From: Drosophila persimilis
Lineage: Eukaryota > Arthropoda > Insecta > Diptera > Drosophilidae
Length of the DNA stretch: 64,000 nt
Reading direction: 5' to 3'
Assembly (NCBI RefSeq): GCF_003286085.1
Contig: NW_020825289.1
Span: forward strand, 22,036,001 to 22,100,000
The notes beneath the pieces were generated by a model. That model saw only the letters and a list, made by a program, of their open reading frames with translations, was not told the DNA's origin and made no database searches. This document shows positions 26,601-38,600 of the stretch, one piece after another. Each line of letters opens with the position of its first letter. Within the stretch, counting starts at the first letter, position 1. The position numbers were made by a program, and so were the translations under genes.

Positions 26601-29600
26601 CTTTTGCTTTTGCTTTTGCCTTTGCTTGACTTTGCTTTGATGCTCTTATCGGCACTTGGTCTCGTTTTGGTGTGTGTGTTTGAGCTGTGCCCTAAGCTCT
26701 GGGATGTTTCTGTCTTCCCTTCTCTGCTCTGCTCTTCTATTGTTCTGGTTCTTTCTTCGTTTTGTGCATAATTCTTGTGTTTTGGTTTGCCTAATCGCTG
26801 TTCAATCCACTTTGCCTCTGTTGATGCCCTCTCCCCTCCCTAAATATCATCCTATTCAGAGCTGATACGTTTTGATGCCGCACCCTTGCAGCGAGGGCGC
26901 TTATGATTTTGATTGGACATTTGTGTTGGAGGGACGCTATGAAGTCGTTGTATATCTGATGAGTTTCAAACGAAGGGTCTCACATCTTCGGCTTTCCAAA
27001 TTTACATAGAATTCTGTTGCCTGCTTCATAATTCATGTGGTATGCTCGGGTGAGTGTGTGCGTGCGTGCGTGTGTGTGAGTAAGTGTGTGCTCCATCAAT
27101 TTCATTTATTTAGTTTCCTCTCCACTCTTTATACTTGCTCTCCTCTCCTCTGATGTCCTGCGCTCCTTTTCTCTGGCATTCCTCTCGTGTCTAGAGCATT
27201 GCCCGTCCCTGTTTCCCTTACGCTTTTGAATATCTGTTTGGGAATTCATGGGCACGAGAATGTTACAGTGAATCCAAAATGGTATTGGCGTTTTCTCTAG
27301 CTTCCGCTCCATCCTCTGTTTCCCCTGTTTTCCTCCTCATCTGGGAGTTGATTTGAATACGAAATTTTTTCGATAAAAGGTTTTCCAATAGGAAGTTGGC
27401 ACATTGTTTGTCTCTTTTGTTGATTATAGACAACAATTTTTGCGTAATTTAAATACAGTACTTAATCAATTAGCAGTTTCGCTTTCATCTCTTGACGTGG
27501 GTCTGGTAACGTCTGTGGCTACATCTGGTGTGTGTGGGTGTTAATTTAATGGAATTGAGAGTGAGAAATGGGGTTAAGCTGATGCTGGGGCATGCCCAGT
27601 GGCAAGCAGCTGGCTTCAAAACCCAATCACATGCACGAGCGGCTCCCCCAAAAAATATAATAGAGAGAAAAGCAGAGGGTTCCTCCAAAATATAATAAGG
27701 AGACAAAGCTTAGGGGGAGTCTTCCCCTAAATTTAATACAAAGCAAAGTAGAGGTTTCCCTTAAATATAATCAAGTGAAAAAAAAAACCAAAAGAACGCA
27801 AAGGTTCACCGTCCTTAGTTATATTTTTGTTTCTTCGGGGTTTCCACTCTTTTGGGGTCAAAGTGACTTCCTTGTTTTATTTTTCGCTCGCTTTCCCTCT
27901 TTTTTGTGTGGTTTTGCTCTCAGCATTTTGGTTAATTAATTTTTCGCCATGGACCCAGTCAGCAAAGGCGGAATATTACTTACACATTTTGCTTGTAGTC
28001 CGCATAATTACGTGTACGTTTAACTTTTAATTGAAATGTTGTAACAAAAGTTGGCAATGGAGAGAGAGTCTGTGCAAGGGACAGGAACTGGCGCGGTCTC
28101 TCTGTAGAGACTGTCATGGCAATGCAGCGCTGCGCTTCCTTTCTCTTCCTCCGTATCAGTATCTGTCTCGTGTCTAAAATACTGTTTGTTATATCGAGTT
28201 AAAAGCTGCCGTTGTTTAATTAAACGTATAGCCAAGAGACACACATACTCTCTAACAGGATACACACGCAGCACAGATACTCGGTCGACTGCCGGCAGCT
28301 GGTGATATTTACGAGCAGCCCCAAAAGTATGCTACACTTTTGCAAAGCTCCGCTCCTCTGGCTGCAAGGTGGACTGGCGAGTGGGCTGGCGGATGCGCTG
28401 TCTGGCTGCCTTTTGGCTGCCATTAATTATATTCCAAAATATTATTAAAAATAAACCACCAATTTAAGCTGGCTTTCAGGGAGAGAACCAAAGACCACAA
28501 GTGGCATGCCTCTCTCTTCGCTTCAGCCATAACTTTTGCATATTAAGCCATGTGCACACTCTACAACAACAGAGCGGAGGGATGGATTGGTGGGGGGGTG
28601 GGGGGGTGGGTGAAAATACACACCAGAAAACAGAGAAAACTTTGTTGGCCACCCCGCTTTCCCTATCTACTCGTTAAGGCCAAACCGCAAACCAAAAAAC
28701 AACAACAAAAACAAGATCGCCCTCTCGAACTGCAATTCCTTACCTCGCTCCTCCTCCTCGTGGGCCCGAAAGTATATTAATTCGCACCCAATGGAGAGTG
28801 ACGAGGGATCCCCCATCCCCCACGCCCCTCCAGGCCTCCTCTGGCTTCAGCAAACACTAAAACAACAACAAAGCTGTGAACATTTTTCGTTTCAAAAGGG
28901 GAGGGAGGGAAAACAGAACCCCAGAACTAACGACCCTTTCGATGGGTGGTCTGTAGGGTGGGTCTATAGGGGCGTGCCCATTGCCGGCTGCAAAAGTGAT
29001 TTGTGCCTTTTGCCCTTTTCGGGCGGGTGGCGTAACCCACGGGCGGAGGAAGAGGAAGATTTTGGAGCCCTAAATGCGGGAGGGGAGCGAGAGATAAACG
29101 TAACCAGGGCTCTGGTTACGGCTCTCGATCTTCAGCCATATCGAGGCCACTATTGTGAGAATGCTTTCTGGGAATGCCACAACTTGTATAGATCCAGGTT
29201 GAGATGTATTATTATAGCCCTACAAAAACTGGGAGCTTGCAGAGTATACGCTCGACTTGAGCAGTGAAAGCGGCATAATTTTGGTAGAAGAGGCAGCAGT
29301 GGCTTGCCAGCCCTGGAACAAGCAACATATGCAAATCACTCACTCAAGCGATGCCTGCCCAAAAACCAACACACACACAAGCACATAGAGGAAAAGAGAG
29401 AGGGGAGACGGTTGGAGAAATGTATCCTGTGTATGAAAGTCCGCTTACGTGGCGCATGATTTATTAAAAAATGCTCGTAAAAATGCACAACACACTCAAC
29501 CAGAACGAGAACCAGAACCAGCACAAAAAAAAAACAAAAAAAACCAACAACCAAGAAGCAACACTACAGTCGAGGGCTATGACTATAGGATATACCCTAA

Positions 29601-32600
29601 TGAGATATGCATGTATGTACATATCAGAGATCGGCTTTAGGTGATTGCAAGAACGATCATGCATGAAAATCACCCGAAGAAAATCTCTTTGCATTGAGTA
29701 CATACGATCGCTGCTGAATTTAAACCACTCGAACTCTCCCTCTCTTTGCGGCCTCCTTCGCTTAGTTTATTGATGCTCGTTTTCGTTTTGGGGTGTTTCG
29801 GGTGTCGGTGGCTTCGGCTCAACAACGATCGTATTGATTATGAGTAAAAACGGAATGAGTAAACTCTACGTGTACGGTTTTAGTCATTTTACTCGGTCGG
29901 CACGCAGAAACTGTTTTCGATTGCGTTTGTGTGCTTAAAACAGTACGTGCGTGTGAGCTGGCCCTTAGTCGGTCATATATATGTATGTATGTATGTACGT
30001 GTAAAACGGTCACCTCAGGTAAATGTAAGGTATTTTGAGTGAGTACCACTTTTGCTCTGCCGAATAATAGGCAGATTCGGCATTCCAAAATTGTTCCTTT
30101 TTTTTTATTTCAAGATTGGAAAGATCCTGGAAGCCAGATGAAATCTTCACATAATATACCATTGTGGTTCAGAATTACAGGGTACTCACAAACATCAAAA
30201 AGCAGTAGCTATGCCTGTGTGTTGTATGTGTGTGTGGTAGTGCTGTAAAAATGCATGAAAAATAACTATGGAAATAAGCAAAGGCAGCAGCAAAAGAGCA
30301 CAAGAGCAGAAGAGCCCCAGCACTAAAAATAGATATGAAATTTTTAAAGCTTCGTTGGCATTCGTTGTGCCTGCCACCCACCCACCCACTCTGCTCCGCC
30401 TCTTTATAGTTCCAAGCCGTGCAGCAGCAGCAGCAGCAGCAGCAGCAAACGCCTCTCGTCTCGTGGCAAACACTTAGCGGCGAATGATGAGAGTTGTGGA
30501 ACGGATGGGGTGGATGGGATCGGCTGGGAGCCAAATTCTCCAGCCCATCCATCAACTGTCGGAACGGGGTTCATTTTTAAGCAATTTTAGCAAACGATGT
30601 GCCCGATGGCCCTCCTCTTAGATAGATGACTCCATACACGTACATACATACATCCATGTATATGTATTTCTTTACGAAGCCATAGATTTTTGTACCAATT
30701 TCAGGCTCCAACATCACCATCATCATCAGTGCACTCATCCGCATCTGCATCCACATCCACATCCACATCTGCATCCTCGTCGTGGTCGTCACGCAATTGG
30801 AAAATTGTGAAGCGGCAGCCATGTTTGGTTTTCATCTCTCGGAGCCTGCAAGCACTGCTGCCGGAAGCACCATTCCGTATTATTAATTAGCTGCCATTCC
30901 ATATTCCATGCAGGAACCCACAGGAGGAGGAGGCGGAGTATGAGGGGATATCCTCGGGACATTTGTTATGGTTAGCACCGGACGGAGCGGACCCCAAGCT
31001 CCGCTGCAAATTGCCAGTTTACCCAACCGAAACGGGAGCGGCTCTCATTTGCATAGCATCATATTTTCGGGGAATATGTCTTAAGCCCCATTTACACCAC
31101 CTAATGGGTTTGGGGTACACTTTAAATTGCATCCTAAATATCCCGGAAAAAGTGGGCTACGATAAACGGGAGGATATAGTATTTTTCATCAGGGTTCTGC
31201 CTGCTATTCCTGTTGATTTGTCCACTACGTGCTGCCCAATCCCTGGAAATGGCTGTAGAATGTAGGGATAGTTCTGTCGTTAACTGCTTCGAGGATGAAT
31301 GGATATTTGCATGCAACGAAGCTCTGTTAAATTGCATGCATAATTTATGCAGTACTTTCGGGGGGCGCTCCATATTCGCTCATCAACTGAAAGTAAGCAC
31401 GTACTTGGACGGCAGTTACTGCCCCAGTTGCTACCTATTACCTACCGCCAGTCCCTCCCGTGCTTCATCATCTTCAGGCCACTGCCACTCTTCCGCAAAC
31501 TATGGAAATTGAGCGCGAGCGCTTTTCGCATGGCCAAAAATTACAGTTTCATCAGGTCTCTGGTCTCTGTTCTCTGTTCACGGATGCGGACAAGGCCAAG
31601 CGTAAACGTGCTCCTCCTGCTGATTGAAGCACACTATAGGCACCCCGCCCACCCCACTCCTCTACCCCTGCTGCTGCCTGGAGGCGGATAATCGTGTAAT
31701 CAGTTTCGCCCCCGAGAGTTTAGGCCATGAAATATGCTGAGCATTCCGAGGGCATGGCCAAGAGGAGGCGGGGGGAGGGGCAAACTTTGCGCGTCAGCTT
31801 AAAAACTTAAATAACATTGCAGAAAATTAAATAAGCGAACAATTTTTGCACAACGACAAACACAAACGTCCTTGGGTGGGTCAAGCACGCCTCCTCCAGC
31901 TGCTGCCGCCCAGCGTGGTACGAGGCACGTGTTCCGCCATTTTGACAACGTAATTTAGTAATATCCTAGGGGGCCTGGAGTGGGAGACGCAGACGGGACG
32001 GAGGGTCCTGCGATGTCAAGAGGCTTCGCTCTGGCTGCCGGCGACCATTTTCTTTTAATTTTCCAACAGTTAAGCTGCCGTCTCTCCTGGTTTCTCCTTT
32101 CCGCATCTGCCGCCACTTGGTGTACGTTTCCCTGGCGTAGATTTTACTGCTTAATACGCAAAGTTGCACTTTAGTTTTTATTGCACTTGGTCCTGGGGAT
32201 CTCCAGGTCCTTGTGGCAGGATGCGCTGCGTACTAAAAATGTCGAAAGTTTTGTGCACGCGCTTTCGCGCCTGGAAATCGCTGCTGCGTTTTATGATTCC
32301 GCCGCCCCCCCTCGTAAAGCAGGGGCTTAGGTGGAAGGGGGGTGTCCCTCAAAAAAGGGGATGTTAGCAGAAGGATTTCATCCCTTCTGTGGGTTACAAC
32401 TCCTACGTCCCTGCCTTCCCTCTTATATGTGTGGTGGAAGGGGTGTGGGGGGTGGGGGCAGTGGAACGTTAAGCATTTGCTAACAGTCCAGTGAACCGGT
32501 AATCAAAGCCAAATCACCAAAGCACTGAAACAACTTTTTTATGCTAATTTTTACTTTTACCTCAACCCGGACACCGCTTCAGTCCACCTGTGTGTGTGGC

Positions 32601-35600
32601 ATGCTACATTAAACATTTAAATACGCTTCTGAGCAGCCCCCGTCGATTCGGGGCACAGGAGGATGCTGCTGAGTGGGTTAAGAGGAAGGCGGAACCAAAA
32701 CTTCAGACACGAGATTTCCTGCATCCTGCATCCTGCAACGGCCCCCTGCCACTGCAGACACTCGTGCAATAAGCCAAATTGTAGCTCAAAGATACATCCT
32801 CGTGGCTGCAGCCTGAAGTCTGACCTGAAGCACTCCTCCAACTATTAACTTTGGCGAAGATTGCGAGACTTTTCGGTGCTTGACTCAAAATGCAAATACC
32901 CAGTCGAGCACATCAAAACCCTCCAAGTTGCCCCGCTAAGTTGCCACTTTGCCACACACGCGCACACACAGATACTCATACACAGATGTGTAAGAGTGTG
33001 TGGTGACGGCTGCTGCTGTTTCTACTGCTTCCGTAGGCGGAGGCGTCTCCCGGCAAGCACTTTTCAAAGCCAACTTCACATTATGTCAAGCAGCGCGCTA
33101 TAGCATATTCATTTTTTCTGCTTTGCATTTTCCCGTATTTTTTCGGGAGCGTAGCGCGTGTCAGGCCTTCTCACCGACAACGTCTTCTTTATTTCGTCAA
33201 GCATTACATCTACGGTTTTCGAGAGTAGTAAGAGGGAGTTTATCTCGGCCCAAAATACACAACTCGAGCGATCTATTATATAGATTTTAAAGGTATTAAA
33301 TGCTTAAGGTTAATGAAAAGTCGAGCAGGTTCGATATACACATATGTATATTGCAGATTATTGGTAAACGAAAGGGAAAGTCCTTATATATGTGGGTTGC
33401 ATGACGATTAGCTCGAGACTGGCCAAGGGCAGGCGGACCCTAACGTAGTTGAGAGGGCACTGGGTATTATTTTTGGAGCTTATAGAATAGATGGAATAGA
33501 TTAATAAATATATTGTGACTATTAAATTTAGATTCGAGGGGAAACATTGACGATACATAGTACATTTCCTAGTAATATATCTCTCTCTGAAGATTCTTCA
33601 CCTGCCGAAGGGTATCCCCATACTCGTTATCCAGCCTCCGTCATCTTTAAAACATTATCCTCGCCTGCCTGCCGGCTCCTGCGGGGCCTGCCTTCCTGCC
33701 TGCTGTGCGCTAAGAGACCCATCGGCACTTGGTGTGTGGGGTGGCTCTAGAGATTCCAGTCACCACCCCCTCTGAGGAGGCGCCTCCTGACATTTACGAT
33801 ATTCCTGGGCATATTTTTTTCGGTGCCTCCCACCACCACCGCCGCGCCCCTTTACGTGACTGTTTTATTTGATGTTAATGTGGCTCCTCGGAGGGGGTTT
33901 CCACAGCAGGTTGGCCCATTTTCCAGCGACTTTAAAGTGAAGCCACCGCAATGGCATCCTCTGGAACACCTCCATTCTGCATCGTGAAATGTGTCACACT
34001 CCTTAAGCATTATGAATGCCATAGGATTTATTTTGATATCCAAAAATGGTCCGAAGAGGAACCTCACCCTGGGTCTGTTTCGGAGAATGTGAATGAAAAA
34101 TGTGCCCAAGTTACTTTTGACATTTTGTCATCTTAAGCTCTATTTCTTCTGTAGCTGCTTGTTTATGCCATTGCCACAGAAAATTGATTTATTTTGGCCC
34201 CATGAATCTTTTACTTTGTGAGCGACTTGAGGAGTTGGCCAAGTTAACGCAACGGGCGGGATTATGGCCTAATAAATGGCCCAAACAGAAATGCCAATAA
34301 ACGAGCAATTCAATGAAAATTTTCAGGCTTTCTTTGAAAATTGATTTACTCTATTCCTTTGTGGACCATCTTTTGTTTTGTTTTTGTTTTTCCCTTTTTA
34401 TGTCGATTTTCCCCAGCCCTTTTCTGACTTTTTTTGCACCTCTTTCCATCAGAACAAAGCTTTTGTTTCCGTTTGAATGGTGTTGTTTTTACATGAAACA
34501 TAATAATTTGCATGATTAAAAAAATAAATAAAATAATTTACTGCTGAAAAGGAAATAATGTTCCGAATTCAATCAGGACAATCTGCTGGTTAAATCTCTC
34601 GGGGATTTAACGTTGACTACACAACACTCCTCATCCCCTGCTTATCGCTGTTTAATTTCCTTTTACTTTGGTCGCAACTTTTCATATTGGTTTTCCGCTC
34701 TGCGCTCCACGCCCCCGCCACAAGCCACGCACTGCAGCATTATTCATTCGGGCATAAGAATTCTGTTTGTCTCTTTGTTTGTTTGTTTTTCTCTTTTAAA
34801 TCATTTAAGCCGCATTATTTTTCAACGAATGGCAGACCAGGGGGGTGGGGAACCCAGGCGGACGGCGGAAGGGGGCTGGCGGAAAAGCAGGAAGAAGAAG
34901 GAACCAACCGTCGGAAACGCAAAAAGTTGCACAAACATCAACTGCAACGGCAACAGAGTGTGCAACTGCAACAGCAACTGCAACAACATGATTCACTCAT
35001 ATTTCCCTGTACATTTATTTATTTATTCAGAGCTGCATTTCATTTTATTTCATTTCGGTTTATTCTCTCCCAGAACGAAAACTATATTTTTTTGTTCATG
35101 TACAAATATTTCTCCCTTTTCATGTGCAACAAGGATACACAGGAAACACAGGAGCGGTAGAGGGGAGGGCCGGAGGCAGGAGTGCGTGTGCAGGTTATAA
35201 CAATAAAAGGATTCTCTTTATACTCACATGCTGCAAGCGGTCTCTGCCTCCACGGCCACAGCCGCCACAGCCTCCACAGCCTCCGGCCCCGCCCCCGCCT
35301 TCACTTTTCACTTTTGCTATTTGTTCTGTCACTTCCGGTGGAAACGAATCAAAAAAAAAAATGGCCGCCCGCATGTCCTCCCTGTGTCCCTTTATCCCTT
35401 ATGCCTTCTCCTGCTTGCCTTTCGCATATTTGGGTGCCCCATCCCATCCGCTTTTGCCTGCCACATCCGTTCTCCGTCCTTGTAGCTGCCACACTTTTTT
35501 CGGAGAAGCTCTGTTGAAGGCGTTTATTAAATGTCACACTGCGAATTTGCCGACGGCCGGCCGCGTCTTCCTTCCTGCCACACCATCCGCCCTCCCCTCT

Positions 35601-38600
35601 GGGATGCTGCTGCTGCTGCTGCCGCTGCTGGCCCCAAAAGCACAATGGCACTTGTCGCGTTCGGAGATTTCACTTTGTTGTCCTGTTGCCAGATATCTCT
35701 CCGGATTTGCCTCCTTCTTCGTGTTGACTTAATGTTACACATTTTTAGTTGCCACCCACTCCGACTACCACTCCCACTGCCACTCCCGGTCGGCGAGTGT
35801 CCTTTAACCCATCTCTGTGACAATTTCATTTATTTTCTCGTTTTCCGCTTTACGTTTGTCGTCAACCTTTTTGTCTCGCTTGGTGTCTCCTCCTGAAACT
35901 CAATTACTTTGCCTGCAATTGTATCGGTTGGCTTTAGGCCCCCTCTCCACCTCCCCATCACCCTCCCAGTCGCTGCCCCGCCGTGTGGCAGAAGCAGCAC
36001 CGTTCTGACCTTTGCAACATGGCGCGTTTACACAACAATTACTGTGTGCACATTTCTCGCATAATTTAATAATAATGGAAATTATTATTATGATGTCACC
36101 CCCCCTCCCCGGAGCCAACCATAAAATTAAAAGTAATCACAATAAATATCTATAGAGATAGCATAATTTATGCGGGAACTTAATTTATTAAAGCACTTGC
36201 ATAATTGTTAATACCCTTTTTTGTGGGACGCGGAGAGCAAGAGAGAGAGAGAGCGGAGGCGAGGGGAGACTTATAAGCGACTTATTTTTCAACAGTCAGC
36301 ATTCCTTGTTCGTCTAGATGGCAATTGCATTACCCGATAAATATCCAAATTAAGACATTTCAAAAGCGCAAAATATTCTTTTGCTTATCCCCGATATGCC
36401 ATTTTCCCCGATTCGTTTCTTTTTTTATTTGGCTTTCCATTGCACAAGAACAATGCAACAAAAGGAAAAACCTCCTCCATTGCAAAGTGTATTTATTTTT
36501 AATTATTTTATTTTATATGTTGCAAGCGGACAAACAGCTGCTGTTGCTGCTGCTGCTCCTGGCAGTCGAAACAAATCGAGAATATTCCTGAAATTAAATT
36601 GCAATGAAATACGGAATGAAATTCTCCAATTAAATGCAGAAATTCGTTGCCCCAAAGGGGGCGCAGGCGTGAAACAGGAACAGGAACCAGCACTGCAGCC
36701 AGGACTCTGGACAAAGTATTCAATTACAACAAAAATTTTGTGCCGGAAAACCAGATAAATAGTGTGAAAGAGATAGCCGAAAGGGCAGCCAGAGAGGGAG
36801 CGAGAGAGAAGGAGAGTGAAAATGTTGTACTAAATAAAACGTAGCCTCAAGTATTCTTGTGGCAAGCTGTTGAGAGAGTAACCAAAAAAGGCAGAAGCAA
36901 ACTTTTCCTTACAGAAAGAGAGAGGGCTTGAAGAGAGAAGGGACTTCCCTTCCAGACAGACAGAACGCCCTGGCTGTTGCCACCCCCTCCCCAGTACCAT
37001 GCCCGGTGCGGTACTTGAGCAAAAGTTTGCTCAGGTGCAAGGCACTTGTGGCACGGGAATGCGAGAGCCTCCTCCGCTTGAGAGTATCAATTAGTGAAAT
37101 TAAATTTCTCCTACGCCTTTTCGCCACCTCTCAACTGTACTCACATCGATGCTATCTGTTTTTTTCCGTCTTTCAGAGCACGGCGGAGCCCGTGTACTCC
37201 CCCACGATGGCCGGTGGGCTCTTCTCGATAGACCGGGAGTACTTCAACCGCCTGGGGACCTACGACTCTGGCTTCGATATCTGGGGCGGCGAGAATCTGG
37301 AGCTGTCCTTCAAGACCTGGATGTGCGGCGGCACTCTGGAGATTGTGCCCTGCTCCCATGTGGGCCACATCTTCCGCAAGCGTTCCCCTTATAAGGTAAG
37401 TGCCATTCGGTCAATTATCGAATCGCAAATGGAAATGGAAACGGAAATGGCAATCTGTCGGTCGGTACATCTGTTTCTGAGGGGCAGAAATTGCTGGACA
37501 ATGAATGCCAGTGGTTGCCAAAACCAATATTGATATACCATCCAAACCATCAACACCCACTGCCCAAGTCTCGCCCACTGCTCATTAACGACCTAGAGGT
37601 GGATACCTATGTAGAGTGGCATGGAAGTGAGTCTGATGCCTGGGGGAAAGACCAAAAGAATTTAAAACTCTTACACAACATCACGTGCTGTATGGCTGTG
37701 TGTTGTGTGTGTTGTGTTCTCGGCATCGCTTTGTGTGGCCAGCCTCAGGACCAGTTACCAGCCGAGGTTCGTGTTTGGTCAACAGTGTCCCAATACCCGC
37801 CGCTCACACCCCACACCCCACACCCGACACACCCAACACACCCACTATCACCACCACCACATAGTCTACTCTACCCGTTTCCCCATCCACTCCTCGGGCC
37901 TTGCACAATGCCAGCCGCAAAGCAGCAACATGGAGGGACCTCGACATGGACATGCATTGTGGCTGTCTTTGCCATGTGTGTCCTCCTTTACCAGCAACTT
38001 CGGATGGCAACTACTGCCACTGCCACTGCCACTGCCTCTGCCTCTTGGGGCTGCTTCAATTATCAACGGTTTACGCTTGACAAAAGTTTGGCAACTGTTT
38101 GGATGTCAATACCGCAACACACAGAGCTTCAAAGCATGCTCTCGGAGTGGAACTAACCCGAACCCGAACGTCCAAATCCCCAGGGAGTTTCGTCCTCAAG
38201 ATGAGTTGCCGATAAACAAGAGAGATATGGAGAGAGAGAGAAAGAGAAAGAGAACAGAGGACCACTAATGGACAGCTACATGATATTTAATTTCGCACAA
38301 TAACACATTCCTAGTAGTAAATATGTACTCTAGTTCATGAATAGTAATCGTTCGATTGTTTCGGATAACATTTATCGATAAATTATAAACATGTTTCCAT
38401 CAGAAACAGCAACAGATCGACACATTTATCGTTTGGGTATCGATTGTGGCGACAGCCCTTTGCAAATTCAATAAACGTCAGGTGCAAAGCACTAAATCTT
38501 CCAGTCCTGGCATCCGCCACACCCACTGCTGCACCAACCACCTCCCCCATCCGTCCTCTCACGGCTCTGCTTTCCCGCTGGCAATATGAAACGAGCAGCG

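Larger units (their letters stand above)
19684..37176 (+). other. Pgant9 intron 4 (17.5 kb), host of the antisense gene Idgf6
   Basis: The GTGAGT donor and TTTCAG acceptor bracket a very long intron. Apart from Idgf6 on the opposite strand (24399-26013) I support no gene in it. 19684-24298 and 26014-37176 contain microsatellites, three copies of the recurrent CGCATACGCC element (19755, 21051 and 23004), a degenerate 38-bp tandem array at 27641-27780 and several AT-rich tracts with homeodomain-like TTTATGGC words. The largest open frames (for example 34613-35200 and 35124-35732) are repeat-driven and match no family I know. Confidence 0.75.

Noticed and set aside
34613-35732. two overlapping open frames of about 200 codons in intron 4
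   Set aside because: Rich in Cys/Phe/Ser from T-rich DNA, no splice or conservation evidence, and no family resemblance.
37491-38156. 221-codon + strand open frame after Pgant9 exon 5
   Set aside because: It lies in the intron after a good GTAAGT donor. Its composition is low complexity (Pro/Thr/His runs) and no family is recognisable.
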